64,000 bases of DNA from Pseudomonadota bacterium (GTDB taxonomy: Bacteria; Myxococcota_A; UBA796; GCA-2862545). The notes beneath the pieces are model-generated. The model worked only from the letters and a program-made list of their open reading frames with translations, ran no database searches and had not been told where the DNA came from. Positions 26,338 to 35,127 of the stretch are shown one piece after another; the stretch's first letter is position 1, and the number at the start of each line of letters is the position of its first letter. Location of the stretch: the NCBI GenBank assembly GCA_023954855.1, contig JAGSGY010000001.1:62001-126000 (forward strand), written 5' to 3'. The translations under genes and the position numbers were made by a program.

Positions 26338-28785
26338 ATGATCCGATTCACTGCACCCGCCGCCGAGAAGCTGCGCCGCGCGATTCGCGAGGCCGGAGGC
26401 GTTGAAGTCTTCGCCATTGGTGAGGTCGCAGACGGCACGGTCACGAGCGTGACGGTCACCTGCCGAGGCACAGAGAACGCCGTCCCCGCCCTGTTCGATC
26501 GCCCGCGTACCGGCCAGGTGGTGATTCACAACCACCCCTCCGGCGACCTACGACCGTCCGCGGCGGACATGGACCTCGCCGGGCGCTACGGCGATGGCGG
26601 CACCGGCGTCGTGATCGTCGACTCGGCCGTGACGCGAGACAACTGGGTGGTGGAGCCCCACGCAAAGAAAGCGGTGCGCCTGGACCCGGCCGCCGTCCGC
26701 GCCGTGTTCGAAGACGCCCTTCCCCGCGCCTACCCGGGGTGGGAGCCTCGCGAGGCGCAGATCACGATGGCACTCGGAGTCGCGGCGGCACTCTCGGAGG
26801 AGCGCCCGTATGCGGTAGAGGCCGGTACCGGCACCGGCAAGTCGCTGGCCTACCTCGTCCCGGCTGCGATGTGGGCCCTGGCCAATGACGGGCGGGTCGC
26901 GATCTCGACGTACACGCGCTCCCTGCAGGCCCAGCTCGTGCAATCCGACCTTCCGGTGCTCGCAAAGGCCGGCATCCCGGTGCGGACCGCCGTGCTGATG
27001 GGTCGCAACAACTACCTGTGCAAGCGGCGCCTGCAGCTCGCCCTCGACGAGGACGCCGACCAATCGGTCGAGGAGCGAAACGGACTGGAGGAGCTTCGAC
27101 GGTGGGCCGAGACGACCCGCACCGGCATGCGCGGCGAGATCCCCTTCCCCGTAGACCCCCTGCTCTGGGAGCGCAGCGAGTCCGATGCCGACCTGACGCT
27201 GCGGGTGCGCTGCCCCCACTACAGCAGCTGCCACTACTACACGGCCCGGCGCGAGGCGACCGGCGCTCACCTCGTGGTCGTCAACCACGCCTTGCTTCTC
27301 GCCGACCGCGCCATTCGCGATGTGGGAGCCAACGGCGTGCTGCCGGACTTCGGTCGCGTCATCCTCGACGAGGCCCACCACATCGAACAGGCGGCGACCA
27401 GTGCTGTCGGCGAGCGCGTGTCGCATCGCGCCGTTCAGCGGGCCGTCGCACCCGCCCTCGGCCGCCGTCGCAGGCGCGGCAGCCTCGACCGGTTGCTCGA
27501 CACTCAGGCCGGGCACAACAGCGATCTGCCCTCCGACCGTCGGATGGACCTTCCCGAGCGGGTCGAGATGGCGCGCGCGAGCCTGGAGCGCGCCCGCCGC
27601 GAGGTCCCCGAGGGCCTCGAAGACTTGGCGACCCAAGTGCTCGGGCCCCAGAATGGCCCGCTTCGCGTGACCGCCGACATGATGGAGAAGCCGCTCTTCC
27701 TCGATGTTCTCGAGCCGCAGGTCGCCGCCGCCGCGGAAGCCCTGGAGGACGCGGGGAAGGCGCTCACCAAGCTCGACGCCCTCTTCGACGACAATCCACC
27801 GGGACCGGGTCGCTCGCAGCCGCTTCTCGACTTGCGCCGAGTGCATCGCCGGCTCGTCGGACAAGCGGCCATCCTGCGCGAGTGGCTCGATGAACACCCT
27901 GACTTCGCGCGGTGGGCCGAGCCGATGCGGGATCGCGAGCGTGTCTTCGGCGCCATCGTGCGCGCGCCCATCGACGTCGCCCCCACACTGCGGCGCATTC
28001 TCTGGGACCCCCTTCCGGGCTCGATTGCGACGTCGGCGACCCTCGCGGTCGGTCACAGCTTCGGGCACTGGCAGGCCCAGGTCGGACTCTGGGATGCCGA
28101 GTGCGCTGTGCTGCCCTCGCCCTTTGACCATCGCGCCCAGGCGCTGCTCGCACTGCCCCGAGACCTGCCGACCCCAAACCACGACAGCTTCCTGCGAAGG
28201 ACCTCGGAGTGCGTAGTGCAGGCCGCCCGGGCCGCCCACGGCGGAGTCTTTGTCCTGGCGACCTCGTATGAGGCCGTCAAGGCCTATGCGGCTGCCCTTC
28301 GAAGAGCCGAGCCCGGTAGCTTGGTCCTCGCGCAAGGCGAGACGCCACGGAGCGTGATGCTTCAGCGCTTCATCGACCATCCAGGGGCTGTACTGGTGGG
28401 AACCGACTCGTTCTGGGAAGGCGTGAGCGTCAAGGGAGACACGCTTCGGCTCGTGATCATCCCGAGGCTCCCGTTCCGAGTGCCGTCCGATCCGCTCCAG
28501 GAAGCTCGAGTCGAGCGCATCACCTCAAAGGGCAAGGACGCCTTCCGGGCCTACTCACTGCCGCACGCGGTGATCCGGCTGCGCCAGGGCTACGGGCGCT
28601 TAATCCGCAGCAAGACCGACCGCGGCGTCGTGCTGATCCTCGATCGACGCATTCACGAGCGCAGCTACGGCGCCCTGATGATTCGCTCGCTTCCCGACGC
28701 CCGACGGCTGAACACCAACTGGAAGCGCGTCGAAGAGGAGCTCGTCAGCTTCTTCCGAGAGATGCGCGACTCGAAGAAACGCTAG
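26338..28785 (+). CDS. JAMM/MPN domain fused to DinG-type helicase
   Basis: 815 aa. Residues 1-120 form a JAMM metalloprotease-like domain with all motif residues: E23, H64-x-H66, S74 and D77 (HNHPSGDLRPSAADMD). A DinG/XPD-like superfamily 2 helicase follows with Walker A EAGTGTGKS, DEAH box (ILDEAHHIE) and C-terminal motifs including GTDSFWEGV and RLRQGYGRLIRS. Iron-sulfur cysteines: LCKRR and RCPHYSSC give three; the position of the fourth (5 residues before RCPHY) holds Thr. DinG unwinds 5'-tailed DNA and R-loops in DNA repair. Some Gram-positive DinG proteins carry an exonuclease domain instead. Confidence 0.9.
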   Translation: MIRFTAPAAEKLRRAIREAGGVEVFAIGEVADGTVTSVTVTCRGTENAVPALFDRPRTGQVVIHNHPSGDLRPSAADMDLAGRYGDGGTGVVIVDSAVTRDNWVVEPHAKKAVRLDPAAVRAVFEDALPRAYPGWEPREAQITMALGVAAALSEERPYAVEAGTGTGKSLAYLVPAAMWALANDGRVAISTYTRSLQAQLVQSDLPVLAKAGIPVRTAVLMGRNNYLCKRRLQLALDEDADQSVEERNGLEELRRWAETTRTGMRGEIPFPVDPLLWERSESDADLTLRVRCPHYSSCHYYTARREATGAHLVVVNHALLLADRAIRDVGANGVLPDFGRVILDEAHHIEQAATSAVGERVSHRAVQRAVAPALGRRRRRGSLDRLLDTQAGHNSDLPSDRRMDLPERVEMARASLERARREVPEGLEDLATQVLGPQNGPLRVTADMMEKPLFLDVLEPQVAAAAEALEDAGKALTKLDALFDDNPPGPGRSQPLLDLRRVHRRLVGQAAILREWLDEHPDFARWAEPMRDRERVFGAIVRAPIDVAPTLRRILWDPLPGSIATSATLAVGHSFGHWQAQVGLWDAECAVLPSPFDHRAQALLALPRDLPTPNHDSFLRRTSECVVQAARAAHGGVFVLATSYEAVKAYAAALRRAEPGSLVLAQGETPRSVMLQRFIDHPGAVLVGTDSFWEGVSVKGDTLRLVIIPRLPFRVPSDPLQEARVERITSKGKDAFRAYSLPHAVIRLRQGYGRLIRSKTDRGVVLILDRRIHERSYGALMIRSLPDARRLNTNWKRVEEELVSFFREMRDSKKR

Positions 28786-30134
28786 GACCGCTCGAACCGG
28801 CGTCGAACCGCGGCGACCGTGTTGTCCACGAACATGCGCTCAGCCGACGTAGGCTCGCGGGTCAACTCAAGGCGGAGTTCCAGGCCGGTCGGTAGTCCGA
28901 TGACACCGGCCACGTGGATGAGATCGGCCGGTCCGCCCTCGAAGAGCGCATCCTGAAGCGCGCGGCTCATCGCCCCTGCAGCCTCCCCACACCCGCACGA
29001 AGCGCCCTCGGTGTGCGCGATCAGGTGAAGGCGCGCGAGCTGAGAGTCGGCATCCATCCCAGGCAGGCGTGAACCCTCGCGTAGATGGTCTTCCGCGCCG
29101 CAGAGTTTGTTGTGGACCATCAGGACGCCGAGGGCCGTGTGGGCCCGTGCGGCCTCCTCCTCATCGCCGCGCTCGATGGCTTGCTTCAAGAGGTCGGCGT
29201 CTTCGGTCAGCATGCCCGCTTCGCGGAGCAGGGCCGATGGGGCCTCCGAGACTTGTGCCGCCTCGACGAGCAGGGCAGCTCCCTTCTCTGGCTTCCCAGC
29301 CGCCTGATGCGCCCGCGCCAGTGCGACCATCGAATGGCGATGCATCTCGGGCTCTCGAGCCCGCAGGAAGTACCCAGCCAGGTCCTCGAGCGCCGCAATC
29401 CACTCGCGCTTGCGGCCGAGATCGCGGCTAATCTCCGCGATGAGCGCGAGGATCTGCGGGTGCGACAGCTCGCGCTGAGCCTTGTGCCAGTGGTTCAGCT
29501 CCACCAACACGGGAAGCAGCAGCTTGGCACGATGGCGCTGACCGACGACCGCTTCGCGAATCAGAGCGTCCTGAACCTCGGGAGGAAGCGCATACACCGG
29601 CTCGAGCGCCTCGGAGTGACGTCCGCCGGTAGCCTTCATCGCCATGGCGCGCACCAACAGCGCCTCGACGGCGCGCTCATCCCCCTGCTCCCAGAGCGAG
29701 CGGGCGCCGAGCTCGGCGAGCATCTTGGCTTCGCCCCGCTTCTCGACCGCAAGCAAGACCGCGGCAAGGCTGACGATGAGAGCCCCGTACTCGCGGTCCG
29801 TATCATCGGTGGCTTCGAGCCGAACCTCGGCGGCCTCGCGAAGCACCGTCTCGGCCTGAATGAACTCGCCCAGTCGCTCGAGCAGTTCGCCGAGGTGGCG
29901 TGCTGCCCCTGCACGGGCAATCGCATCAGCCTCGTCCGTCGTGTCACGAGTCCAGCCCTCGCGGAACCACTCGAGAGCCCGCTCGGCCTCACCTCGACGC
30001 AGCGCGAGACGACCTCGCTCCACCAGGGCCCAGCGCGCTTCGGCACCCTCACCCTTCGCAACCTCGGCGAGCGCAACCTCGGCCTCGGCAAGCTTGTCGT
30101 GAAGGAGGAGTGAACGGGCATGTTCGAGGGACAT
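28782..30134 (-). CDS. TPR-repeat protein, unknown function
   Basis: 450 aa, cytoplasmic, built of TPR-like helix pairs (MSLEHARSLLLHDKLAEAEV at the start; ALEWFREG, AETVLREAAE). A short CGCG cluster (ASCGCGEAAG) lies near the C-terminus. Start at 30134 follows GGAG. No enzyme motif; probably a scaffold. It is convergent with the helicase gene (CTAG overlap) and divergent from a thioredoxin-like lipoprotein gene. Confidence 0.75.
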   Translation of the reverse strand: MSLEHARSLLLHDKLAEAEVALAEVAKGEGAEARWALVERGRLALRRGEAERALEWFREGWTRDTTDEADAIARAGAARHLGELLERLGEFIQAETVLREAAEVRLEATDDTDREYGALIVSLAAVLLAVEKRGEAKMLAELGARSLWEQGDERAVEALLVRAMAMKATGGRHSEALEPVYALPPEVQDALIREAVVGQRHRAKLLLPVLVELNHWHKAQRELSHPQILALIAEISRDLGRKREWIAALEDLAGYFLRAREPEMHRHSMVALARAHQAAGKPEKGAALLVEAAQVSEAPSALLREAGMLTEDADLLKQAIERGDEEEAARAHTALGVLMVHNKLCGAEDHLREGSRLPGMDADSQLARLHLIAHTEGASCGCGEAAGAMSRALQDALFEGGPADLIHVAGVIGLPTGLELRLELTREPTSAERMFVDNTVAAVRRRFERS

Positions 30135-30201
30135 CGGCTCTCCGGCGGGAACGCCCGATAACACGACGGCTCCCGTGCCTGGACCGCGATACAGCGGCTG
30201 C

Positions 30202-30723
30202 ATGAAGCTGCTTCCTCTTCTCCTCCTCGCGTGCGCAGAGCCGCCGACTACGGCGCGGCCGGCACAGGTCATCGCAACGCCCCCGGCTCCGGTCACCGAG
30301 AAGGCCGAATCTCACTGGGTTGAGCGAACGGACCTCGAACTCGACGATGCCCTCAAGAGCGTCTGCAGAGACTCAGTCGAAGACGGAAAGCCGATCTTGC
30401 TGGAGTTCTCGGCGCCGTGGTGCGTGGACTGCCGCAAGCTCAACGAACTGTCGACGGACGACGCCGTGAAGGCCGAGCTCGAGCAATTCCACCACCTCAC
30501 GGTGGATGTCGGAAAGTGGGACCGCCACAAGCCGCTGATCGCGGCCTTCGAGGTCAGCGCGCTCGCCTGGTGGGTCGCGATGAAGCCCACCAACTGTGGA
30601 CATGCGATCACGAAGTGGCCACGCCTGAAGGAAGGCGGCTTTGAGCCGGCATCGTCCCCGACGGGTGTTCGCACCGCCGAGGGCGTCGCCACATGGCTCG
30701 CCGAGGCACGCAACGGAGCCTAG
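30202..30723 (+). CDS. Thioredoxin-like lipoprotein (DsbD C-terminal type)
   Basis: 173 aa. Lipoprotein signal MKLLPLLLLACAEP with the acceptor Cys after LLLLA. A thioredoxin fold follows with active site CVDC in FSAPWCVDCRKLNELS, the PWCVDC form of the DsbD C-terminal domain. It would act as a periplasmic thiol reductase or oxidase. The usual cis-Pro loop is not clear (ALAWWVAMKPTNC), and an extra Cys lies there. Its stop shares CTAG with the convergent cytoplasmic thioredoxin gene. Confidence 0.8.
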   Translation: MKLLPLLLLACAEPPTTARPAQVIATPPAPVTEKAESHWVERTDLELDDALKSVCRDSVEDGKPILLEFSAPWCVDCRKLNELSTDDAVKAELEQFHHLTVDVGKWDRHKPLIAAFEVSALAWWVAMKPTNCGHAITKWPRLKEGGFEPASSPTGVRTAEGVATWLAEARNGA

Positions 30724-31058
30724 GCGTCGGTGCCGCCGGCAATCTCAGCAAACACGGCTGCCAAGTGCTCGGGTCCGCGCCAGCCAGACACCTGGCCAAT
30801 CGGCTTGCCACCCTTGAAGACCATCAGCGTCGGAAGACTCTGCACCTGGTACTTCATCTGCGTGCGGCGGTTCTCCATCACGTCGAGCTTCGCGACCTTC
30901 ACCCGGCCCTCGAAGTTCTCGGCGTTGGTCTCGAGATGCGGCGCGAGCGACTTGCACGGGCCACACCAATCGGCCCAGAAGTCGACAACGACAGGGATGT
31001 CGGAATCGAGGACTTCGGTCTGAAAGGTCGTATCCGTCACTACGATTGGCTTGGTCAT
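30720..31058 (-). CDS. trxA: Thioredoxin
   Basis: 112 aa. Canonical cytoplasmic thioredoxin: DFWADWCGPCKSLAPHLE with the CGPC active site and the cis-Pro loop SLPTLMVFKGG. It reduces protein disulfides using thioredoxin reductase, which is not in the window. Start at 31058 preceded by AGGAGGTCAA. Tail to tail with the thioredoxin-like lipoprotein gene. Confidence 0.93.
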   Translation of the reverse strand: MTKPIVVTDTTFQTEVLDSDIPVVVDFWADWCGPCKSLAPHLETNAENFEGRVKVAKLDVMENRRTQMKYQVQSLPTLMVFKGGKPIGQVSGWRGPEHLAAVFAEIAGGTDA

Positions 31059-31203
31059 TTGACCTCCTGGAAGCCTTGGGCTCGCGTGCCTGCCAACCTG
31101 CACACGCCGCCGCAGACGTAAAGGCCCCGAACCTGTCGCAGGCCTTGCAGTCCGCCCACTGAATCGCCGCCCAGTTTGGCTTTCGCGCGGTTATGAGCCG
31201 CCC

Positions 31204-32460
31204 ATGGACAGACTCAGCACCATTTTCCGCCCCGTTCCACGCACCGGCGTCATCTACGTCATGACCGAGGCCGCCGAGCGCGGGTTCGTCTACGGCCACC
31301 CGGACTGGGCCAACCTCGGTCAGGGTGCACCCGAGACCGGGCCGCTCGAGGGCGCCCCGGAGCGCATCAACGCGATCGAAGTGAACATCGCAAGCGCAGA
31401 GTACGCACCGGTCCCCGGCTCGAAGGACCTGCGTGAAGCCGTCGCCGCACTGTACAACCACCGCTATCGGCAGGGCAAAGCGTCCCAGTACACCGCCGAG
31501 AACGTGTCGATCTGCGCAGGTGGTCGGGCAGCGTTGACCCGGGTCGCCGCATCGCTGGGCAGCATCCACCTCGGACACCTCCTCCCCGACTACACCGCCT
31601 ACGAGGAGCTCCTCGAGGTCTTCCGGGCCTTCGTGCCGCTGCCGGTCGTGCTCCAAGAAGAGGATGCGTTCACGCTGACTGGCGACACGCTACGCCGCGC
31701 CATCGTCGGTCACGGACTCGGTGCGCTGCTGTTTTCAAATCCGTGCAACCCCACCGGCCAGGTCGTGGATGAGTCGCTCGGCGACGTGGTGTCGGCCGCC
31801 CGTGAGCTCGGCTGCGCACTCATCGTCGACGAGTTCTACAGCCACTACATCTACGAGGGGCCGCTCGGGCGGACCGTCTCGGCTGCGGAGCATGTCGAGG
31901 ACGTCAACGAAGACCCCGTGGTTATCGTCGACGGACTGACCAAGAACTGGCGTTACCCCGGACTGCGCCTGTCCTGGACTGTGGGCCCGCGCGACGTCAT
32001 CGATCGCCTGGCCTCCGCCGGTAGCTTCCTCGACGGGGGCGCACCGCACCCCATCCAGAAGGCCGCTCTGCCCTTACTCGACCCCGCCGTGGCGGATGCC
32101 GAAGCGAGTGCCATCCAGAGGACCTTTGGCATCAAGCGCGAGCGCATGCTCGCCCGCCTCGAAGCCCTCGGCCTCTCGCCTCTCGCTGCACCAGGTGGCG
32201 CCTTCTACTGCTTCGCACGCCTGCACGACCTGCCACCACCGCTCAACGACGGCATGGCCTTCTTCCACGCTGCGCTCGACAAGGGCGTCATCTGCGTTCC
32301 CGGCGTGTTCTTCGACGTCAACCCCGGCAAGCGTCGAAGCCACATCCCCAGCCGCCTGCAGGGGTACGTGCGTCTGTCCTTCGGTCCGGAGCTGGCACAG
32401 ATCGAGCGCGGGCTCGACCGCATTGAAGCCCTCGTGAACGAAGCGCGCGCCGCCAAGTAA
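31204..32460 (+). CDS. Class I/II PLP-dependent aminotransferase
   Basis: 418 aa. The PLP-binding Lys lies in VDGLTKNWRYPGLRLSW; the substrate and cofactor block SNPCNPTGQVV and the cofactor Asp region ALIVDEFYSHY are present. The fold-type I arrangement is complete. Amino donor unknown. The gene stops directly at a hairpin that also ends the minus-strand tRNA unit. Confidence 0.9.
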   Translation: MDRLSTIFRPVPRTGVIYVMTEAAERGFVYGHPDWANLGQGAPETGPLEGAPERINAIEVNIASAEYAPVPGSKDLREAVAALYNHRYRQGKASQYTAENVSICAGGRAALTRVAASLGSIHLGHLLPDYTAYEELLEVFRAFVPLPVVLQEEDAFTLTGDTLRRAIVGHGLGALLFSNPCNPTGQVVDESLGDVVSAARELGCALIVDEFYSHYIYEGPLGRTVSAAEHVEDVNEDPVVIVDGLTKNWRYPGLRLSWTVGPRDVIDRLASAGSFLDGGAPHPIQKAALPLLDPAVADAEASAIQRTFGIKRERMLARLEALGLSPLAAPGGAFYCFARLHDLPPPLNDGMAFFHAALDKGVICVPGVFFDVNPGKRRSHIPSRLQGYVRLSFGPELAQIERGLDRIEALVNEARAAK

Positions 32461-32490
32461 AAACCCCGGCTCTCAGATGAGAACCGGGGT
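32459..32490 (-). terminator. Terminator of the first initiator tRNA unit
   Basis: On the minus strand: ACCCCGGTTCTC, loop ATCT, GAGAGCCGGGGT, then TTTTT. One wobble in a 12-bp stem. On the plus strand the hairpin follows the aminotransferase stop but lacks a T-run there. Confidence 0.8.
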
Positions 32491-32500
32491 CTTCAAGAGG

Positions 32501-32574
<74 letters not shown>

Positions 32575-32585
32575 TCAGCCCCGGC

Positions 32586-32613
32586 CATGTAACGCCTAGG
32601 TGACGCGCGTCAA
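32586..32613 (-). promoter_or_regulatory. Promoter of initiator tRNA copy 1
   Basis: Minus strand TTGACG (32608-32613), 16-base spacer, TACATG (32586-32591), about 12 bases before the tRNA 5' end. The same -35 and spacing recur for copy 2. Confidence 0.6.
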
Positions 32614-32664
32614 CCGCCGCAAGGCGAAAAATCGCGCCTTGTGAGACCGTGTTCTCCGGACATG

Positions 32665-32696
32665 AAAAAACCCGGCTCTCGTTATGAGAACCGGGT
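32665..32696 (-). terminator. Terminator of the second initiator tRNA unit
   Basis: Minus strand ACCCGGTTCTC, loop ATAAC, GAGAGCCGGGT, then TTTTTT. It closely resembles the hairpin at 32459-32490. Confidence 0.8.
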
Positions 32697-32706
32697 CTTC
32701 AAGAGG

Positions 32707-32780
<74 letters not shown>

Positions 32781-32791
32781 TCAGCGCCGGC

Positions 32792-32819
32792 TTAGTAACA
32801 GCCCCGGCAGGCCCGTCAA
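32792..32819 (-). promoter_or_regulatory. Promoter of initiator tRNA copy 2
   Basis: Minus strand TTGACG (32814-32819), 16-base spacer, TACTAA (32792-32797). The -35 box overlaps the stop codon of the upstream gene. Confidence 0.6.
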
Positions 32820-33658
32820 CCGCGTTTTGCGCGCGCCTTCTGTCCGATGCGCTTCTTCTTCGGCTTCGCCCGCGCGAATCCCTTGCGCTTCTTGTTTGAA
32901 CGATGCGCGCTGGGCACCCGGCCCTCGCTCACCTCGCGCAATCGCAGCACTTCTTCGCGGCTGAGCTGGCGGAGCTCGCCACGCTCCATGCCGCGAACGG
33001 TGATGGTGGCAAAGGACTCTCGGCGCAGCTTCGCGACGGGGTGACCCAGCTGGGCGAACATCCGACGGACCAGCCGGTTGCGCCCCTCGGTGACCGTGAC
33101 TTCGACCCAGGCATTGGTGCCATCAGTCTTCTCGACGACGCGAGCCTTGGCGGGGGCCGTGCGGCCGTCCTCGAGGTAGACACCGGTCTCGATAGCCCGA
33201 ATGTCGGCGTCGTTCGGCGTTCTGTAGACCTTGGCGCGGTAGCGGCGCGGGATCTCGATACCCGGCTGCATCAAGCGATGGGCGAGGTCACCGTCGTTGG
33301 TGAAGATCAGGGCCCCTTCGGTGTCGAAGTCTAGGCGACCAATTGGCTCGACGCGGAAGGGCAAGCCCTCGGTGAACTCCTGGACGCTCTGGCGCCCCTC
33401 GGGGTCTTCGCGAGTGGTGATGTAGCCGCGCGGCTTGAAGAGAATGTAGTAAACCTTCGGCGGCACACTCGGGAGCGGCTTGCCGTCGACACGGATGTGG
33501 TCGTGCTCCGGATCGACAAAGGTGGCGGCCGTTCTGACGACGGCGCCGTTGACGATCACGCGTCCCTCTTCAATCCACCGCTCCGACTCACGTCGAGAGG
33601 CGATTCCACGGGATGCCATCACTTTGGCGAGTCGAATTTCGTTGCGGTCGTAGGCCAT
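32816..33658 (-). CDS. rluB: RluB-type 23S rRNA pseudouridine synthase
   Basis: 280 aa. N-terminal S4 domain (LAKVMASRGIASRRESERWI) and an RsuA-type catalytic domain with the nucleophile Asp in IGRLDFDTEGALIFTNDG. A Lys/Arg-rich tail (KKRKGFARAKPKKKR) ends the protein and may bind RNA. RluB, E and F and RsuA are hard to separate by eye; the neighbouring scpA/scpB genes favour RluB, which is often linked with them. Start at 33658 follows GGAGG. Confidence 0.85.
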   Translation of the reverse strand: MAYDRNEIRLAKVMASRGIASRRESERWIEEGRVIVNGAVVRTAATFVDPEHDHIRVDGKPLPSVPPKVYYILFKPRGYITTREDPEGRQSVQEFTEGLPFRVEPIGRLDFDTEGALIFTNDGDLAHRLMQPGIEIPRRYRAKVYRTPNDADIRAIETGVYLEDGRTAPAKARVVEKTDGTNAWVEVTVTEGRNRLVRRMFAQLGHPVAKLRRESFATITVRGMERGELRQLSREEVLRLREVSEGRVPSAHRSNKKRKGFARAKPKKKRIGQKARAKRG

Positions 33659-33787
33659 GGCCTTCCTCCGAATGGCGTCTCTCGACGCGGCTCGGGTTGA
33701 CTTGCCCACCAGAAACCCATGTCTGGCGACGGCCGCGAACTATCGCAGTCAAGGGTCAAGCGCCAGTGAAGTCCGCCAGAAGCGCCG

Positions 33788-34345
33788 CTAGACGTCCTCT
33801 TCCAGCTCTTCTCTTTCGCGCAGTGTCGGCAAGTCGCGCAGGTCCGACAGGGCAAACATCTCAAGAAAGGCCCGAGTGGTGCCATACATCAAGGGCCGGC
33901 CCGGCTCCGCCTTTCGGCCTGCCACCCGGAGCAGTCCCCGTCCCAGAAGCGTGCGCATCACGCCACCCGAGTCGACGCCGCGGAGCTGTTCGACCTCGGA
34001 GCGCGTCACCGGCTGCTTGTAGGCCACCACCGAGAGCACTTCGAGAGCCGCACGCGACAGACGCGACGGGCGCTGACCCATGAGCTTGAGGATGGCTCCA
34101 GCGTGTTCAGGGCGGGTGCGAAGCTGCCAGCCTCCCGCAATCTCGAGGAGCTCGATGCCTCGGTCCTCATAGCCGCGCGAGAGTGCAGCGAGTCCACCGA
34201 GAACGTCCGCGTGCTCGACGTCGAGGGCCTCGGCGAGGTTTCGAGACGAAACCGGACCCCCCGAGGCAAACAGGAGAGCCTCGAGGGCGGCGCACAGACC
34301 ATCCGAGGGCTCGTTTCCGGGGAATGGAAGAAGGTTGTCGCTCAC
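33788..34345 (-). CDS. scpB: Segregation and condensation protein B
   Basis: 185 aa from a GTG that overlaps the scpA stop (GTGA). Winged-helix ScpB features: LEALLFASGGPVSS near the start, LSRAALEVLSVVAYKQPVTR and RGLLRVAGRKAEPGRPLMYG. It binds ScpA as a dimer and works with SMC in chromosome organisation. Operon usp-scpA-scpB. Confidence 0.93.
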   Translation of the reverse strand: MSDNLLPFPGNEPSDGLCAALEALLFASGGPVSSRNLAEALDVEHADVLGGLAALSRGYEDRGIELLEIAGGWQLRTRPEHAGAILKLMGQRPSRLSRAALEVLSVVAYKQPVTRSEVEQLRGVDSGGVMRTLLGRGLLRVAGRKAEPGRPLMYGTTRAFLEMFALSDLRDLPTLREREELEEDV

Positions 34346-35127
34346 GCGGTCGCGGCCTCGACCCGCCCCATGACCCGCGACAGGTCCACGTCCGCATCCA
34401 CTTTGCCCTCGACGCGAATGCTCCCGAGATGCTCGGTCTGCTCGAGTCCAACCCATCCGAGGCGGACCATCTCCAGAACCGCCACAAAAGTGAGAATGCG
34501 CTCGCGGCGCGTAGGTAGCGCCGAGAGCAACGAGGACAGCTCCCCGACCTGACCCGCGAGGGACGACAGCACGAAGCGGCACGCATCCTCGAGTGAGAGC
34601 GTCACGGTGTCGACCTCGTACTCAGGCTCGGGAGTGTCCTCGCGGGTGAGTAGATCGTAGAAGATCTCGAGCAGCCCGAAGGCGTCGACGCCCGGCTCGA
34701 CAGGCCGGTCTTCACCAGCCACATCACTCGGGTCTCGCACGAATGTGTCCCGACCCACATGCGGGCGCGTGTGCAGGGTGTCGGCCGCATCGCGGTAGCG
34801 GGCGTACTCCGCCAGTCGGCGGGCCAAGGCCTCACGCGGGTCCTCGCCGTCCTCTTCTTCCTCGTCGTGCAACACCGGCTTCTTCGGCAGCAGCTCGAGG
34901 CTCTTCAGCCAGATGAGCGTGGCGGCCATGACGAGGTACTCGCCGGCGATGCCGAGGTTCAGGTCCCGCATCTTGTCGAGGTAGTTGAGGTACGCGTCCG
35001 CAATGCGCGCCACCGGAAGTGCCCGAAGCTCGACGCCCTCCCGACGCACCAGGTACAGAAGCAGGTCGAGCGGCCCGTCGAACACATCGGTCTGGACGAA
35101 CCACTCCGGCTGGGCGGGGGCCGACAT
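34342..35127 (-). CDS. scpA: Segregation and condensation protein A
   Basis: 261 aa. Kleisin of the SMC-ScpAB complex: DVFDGPLDLLLYLVRREGVE at the start, the helical middle with EYLVMAATLIWLKSLELLP, and a C-terminal winged helix (TFVAVLEMVRLGWV). It bridges SMC heads. Start overlaps the stop of the universal stress gene (ATGA), and its stop overlaps the scpB start. Confidence 0.95.
   Translation of the reverse strand: MSAPAQPEWFVQTDVFDGPLDLLLYLVRREGVELRALPVARIADAYLNYLDKMRDLNLGIAGEYLVMAATLIWLKSLELLPKKPVLHDEEEEDGEDPREALARRLAEYARYRDAADTLHTRPHVGRDTFVRDPSDVAGEDRPVEPGVDAFGLLEIFYDLLTREDTPEPEYEVDTVTLSLEDACRFVLSSLAGQVGELSSLLSALPTRRERILTFVAVLEMVRLGWVGLEQTEHLGSIRVEGKVDADVDLSRVMGRVEAATA

Noticed and set aside
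26548-28380. Long minus-strand open frame (610 codons) opposite the JAMM-DinG helicase
   Set aside because: No recognisable motif; the helicase motifs on the plus strand are unambiguous.
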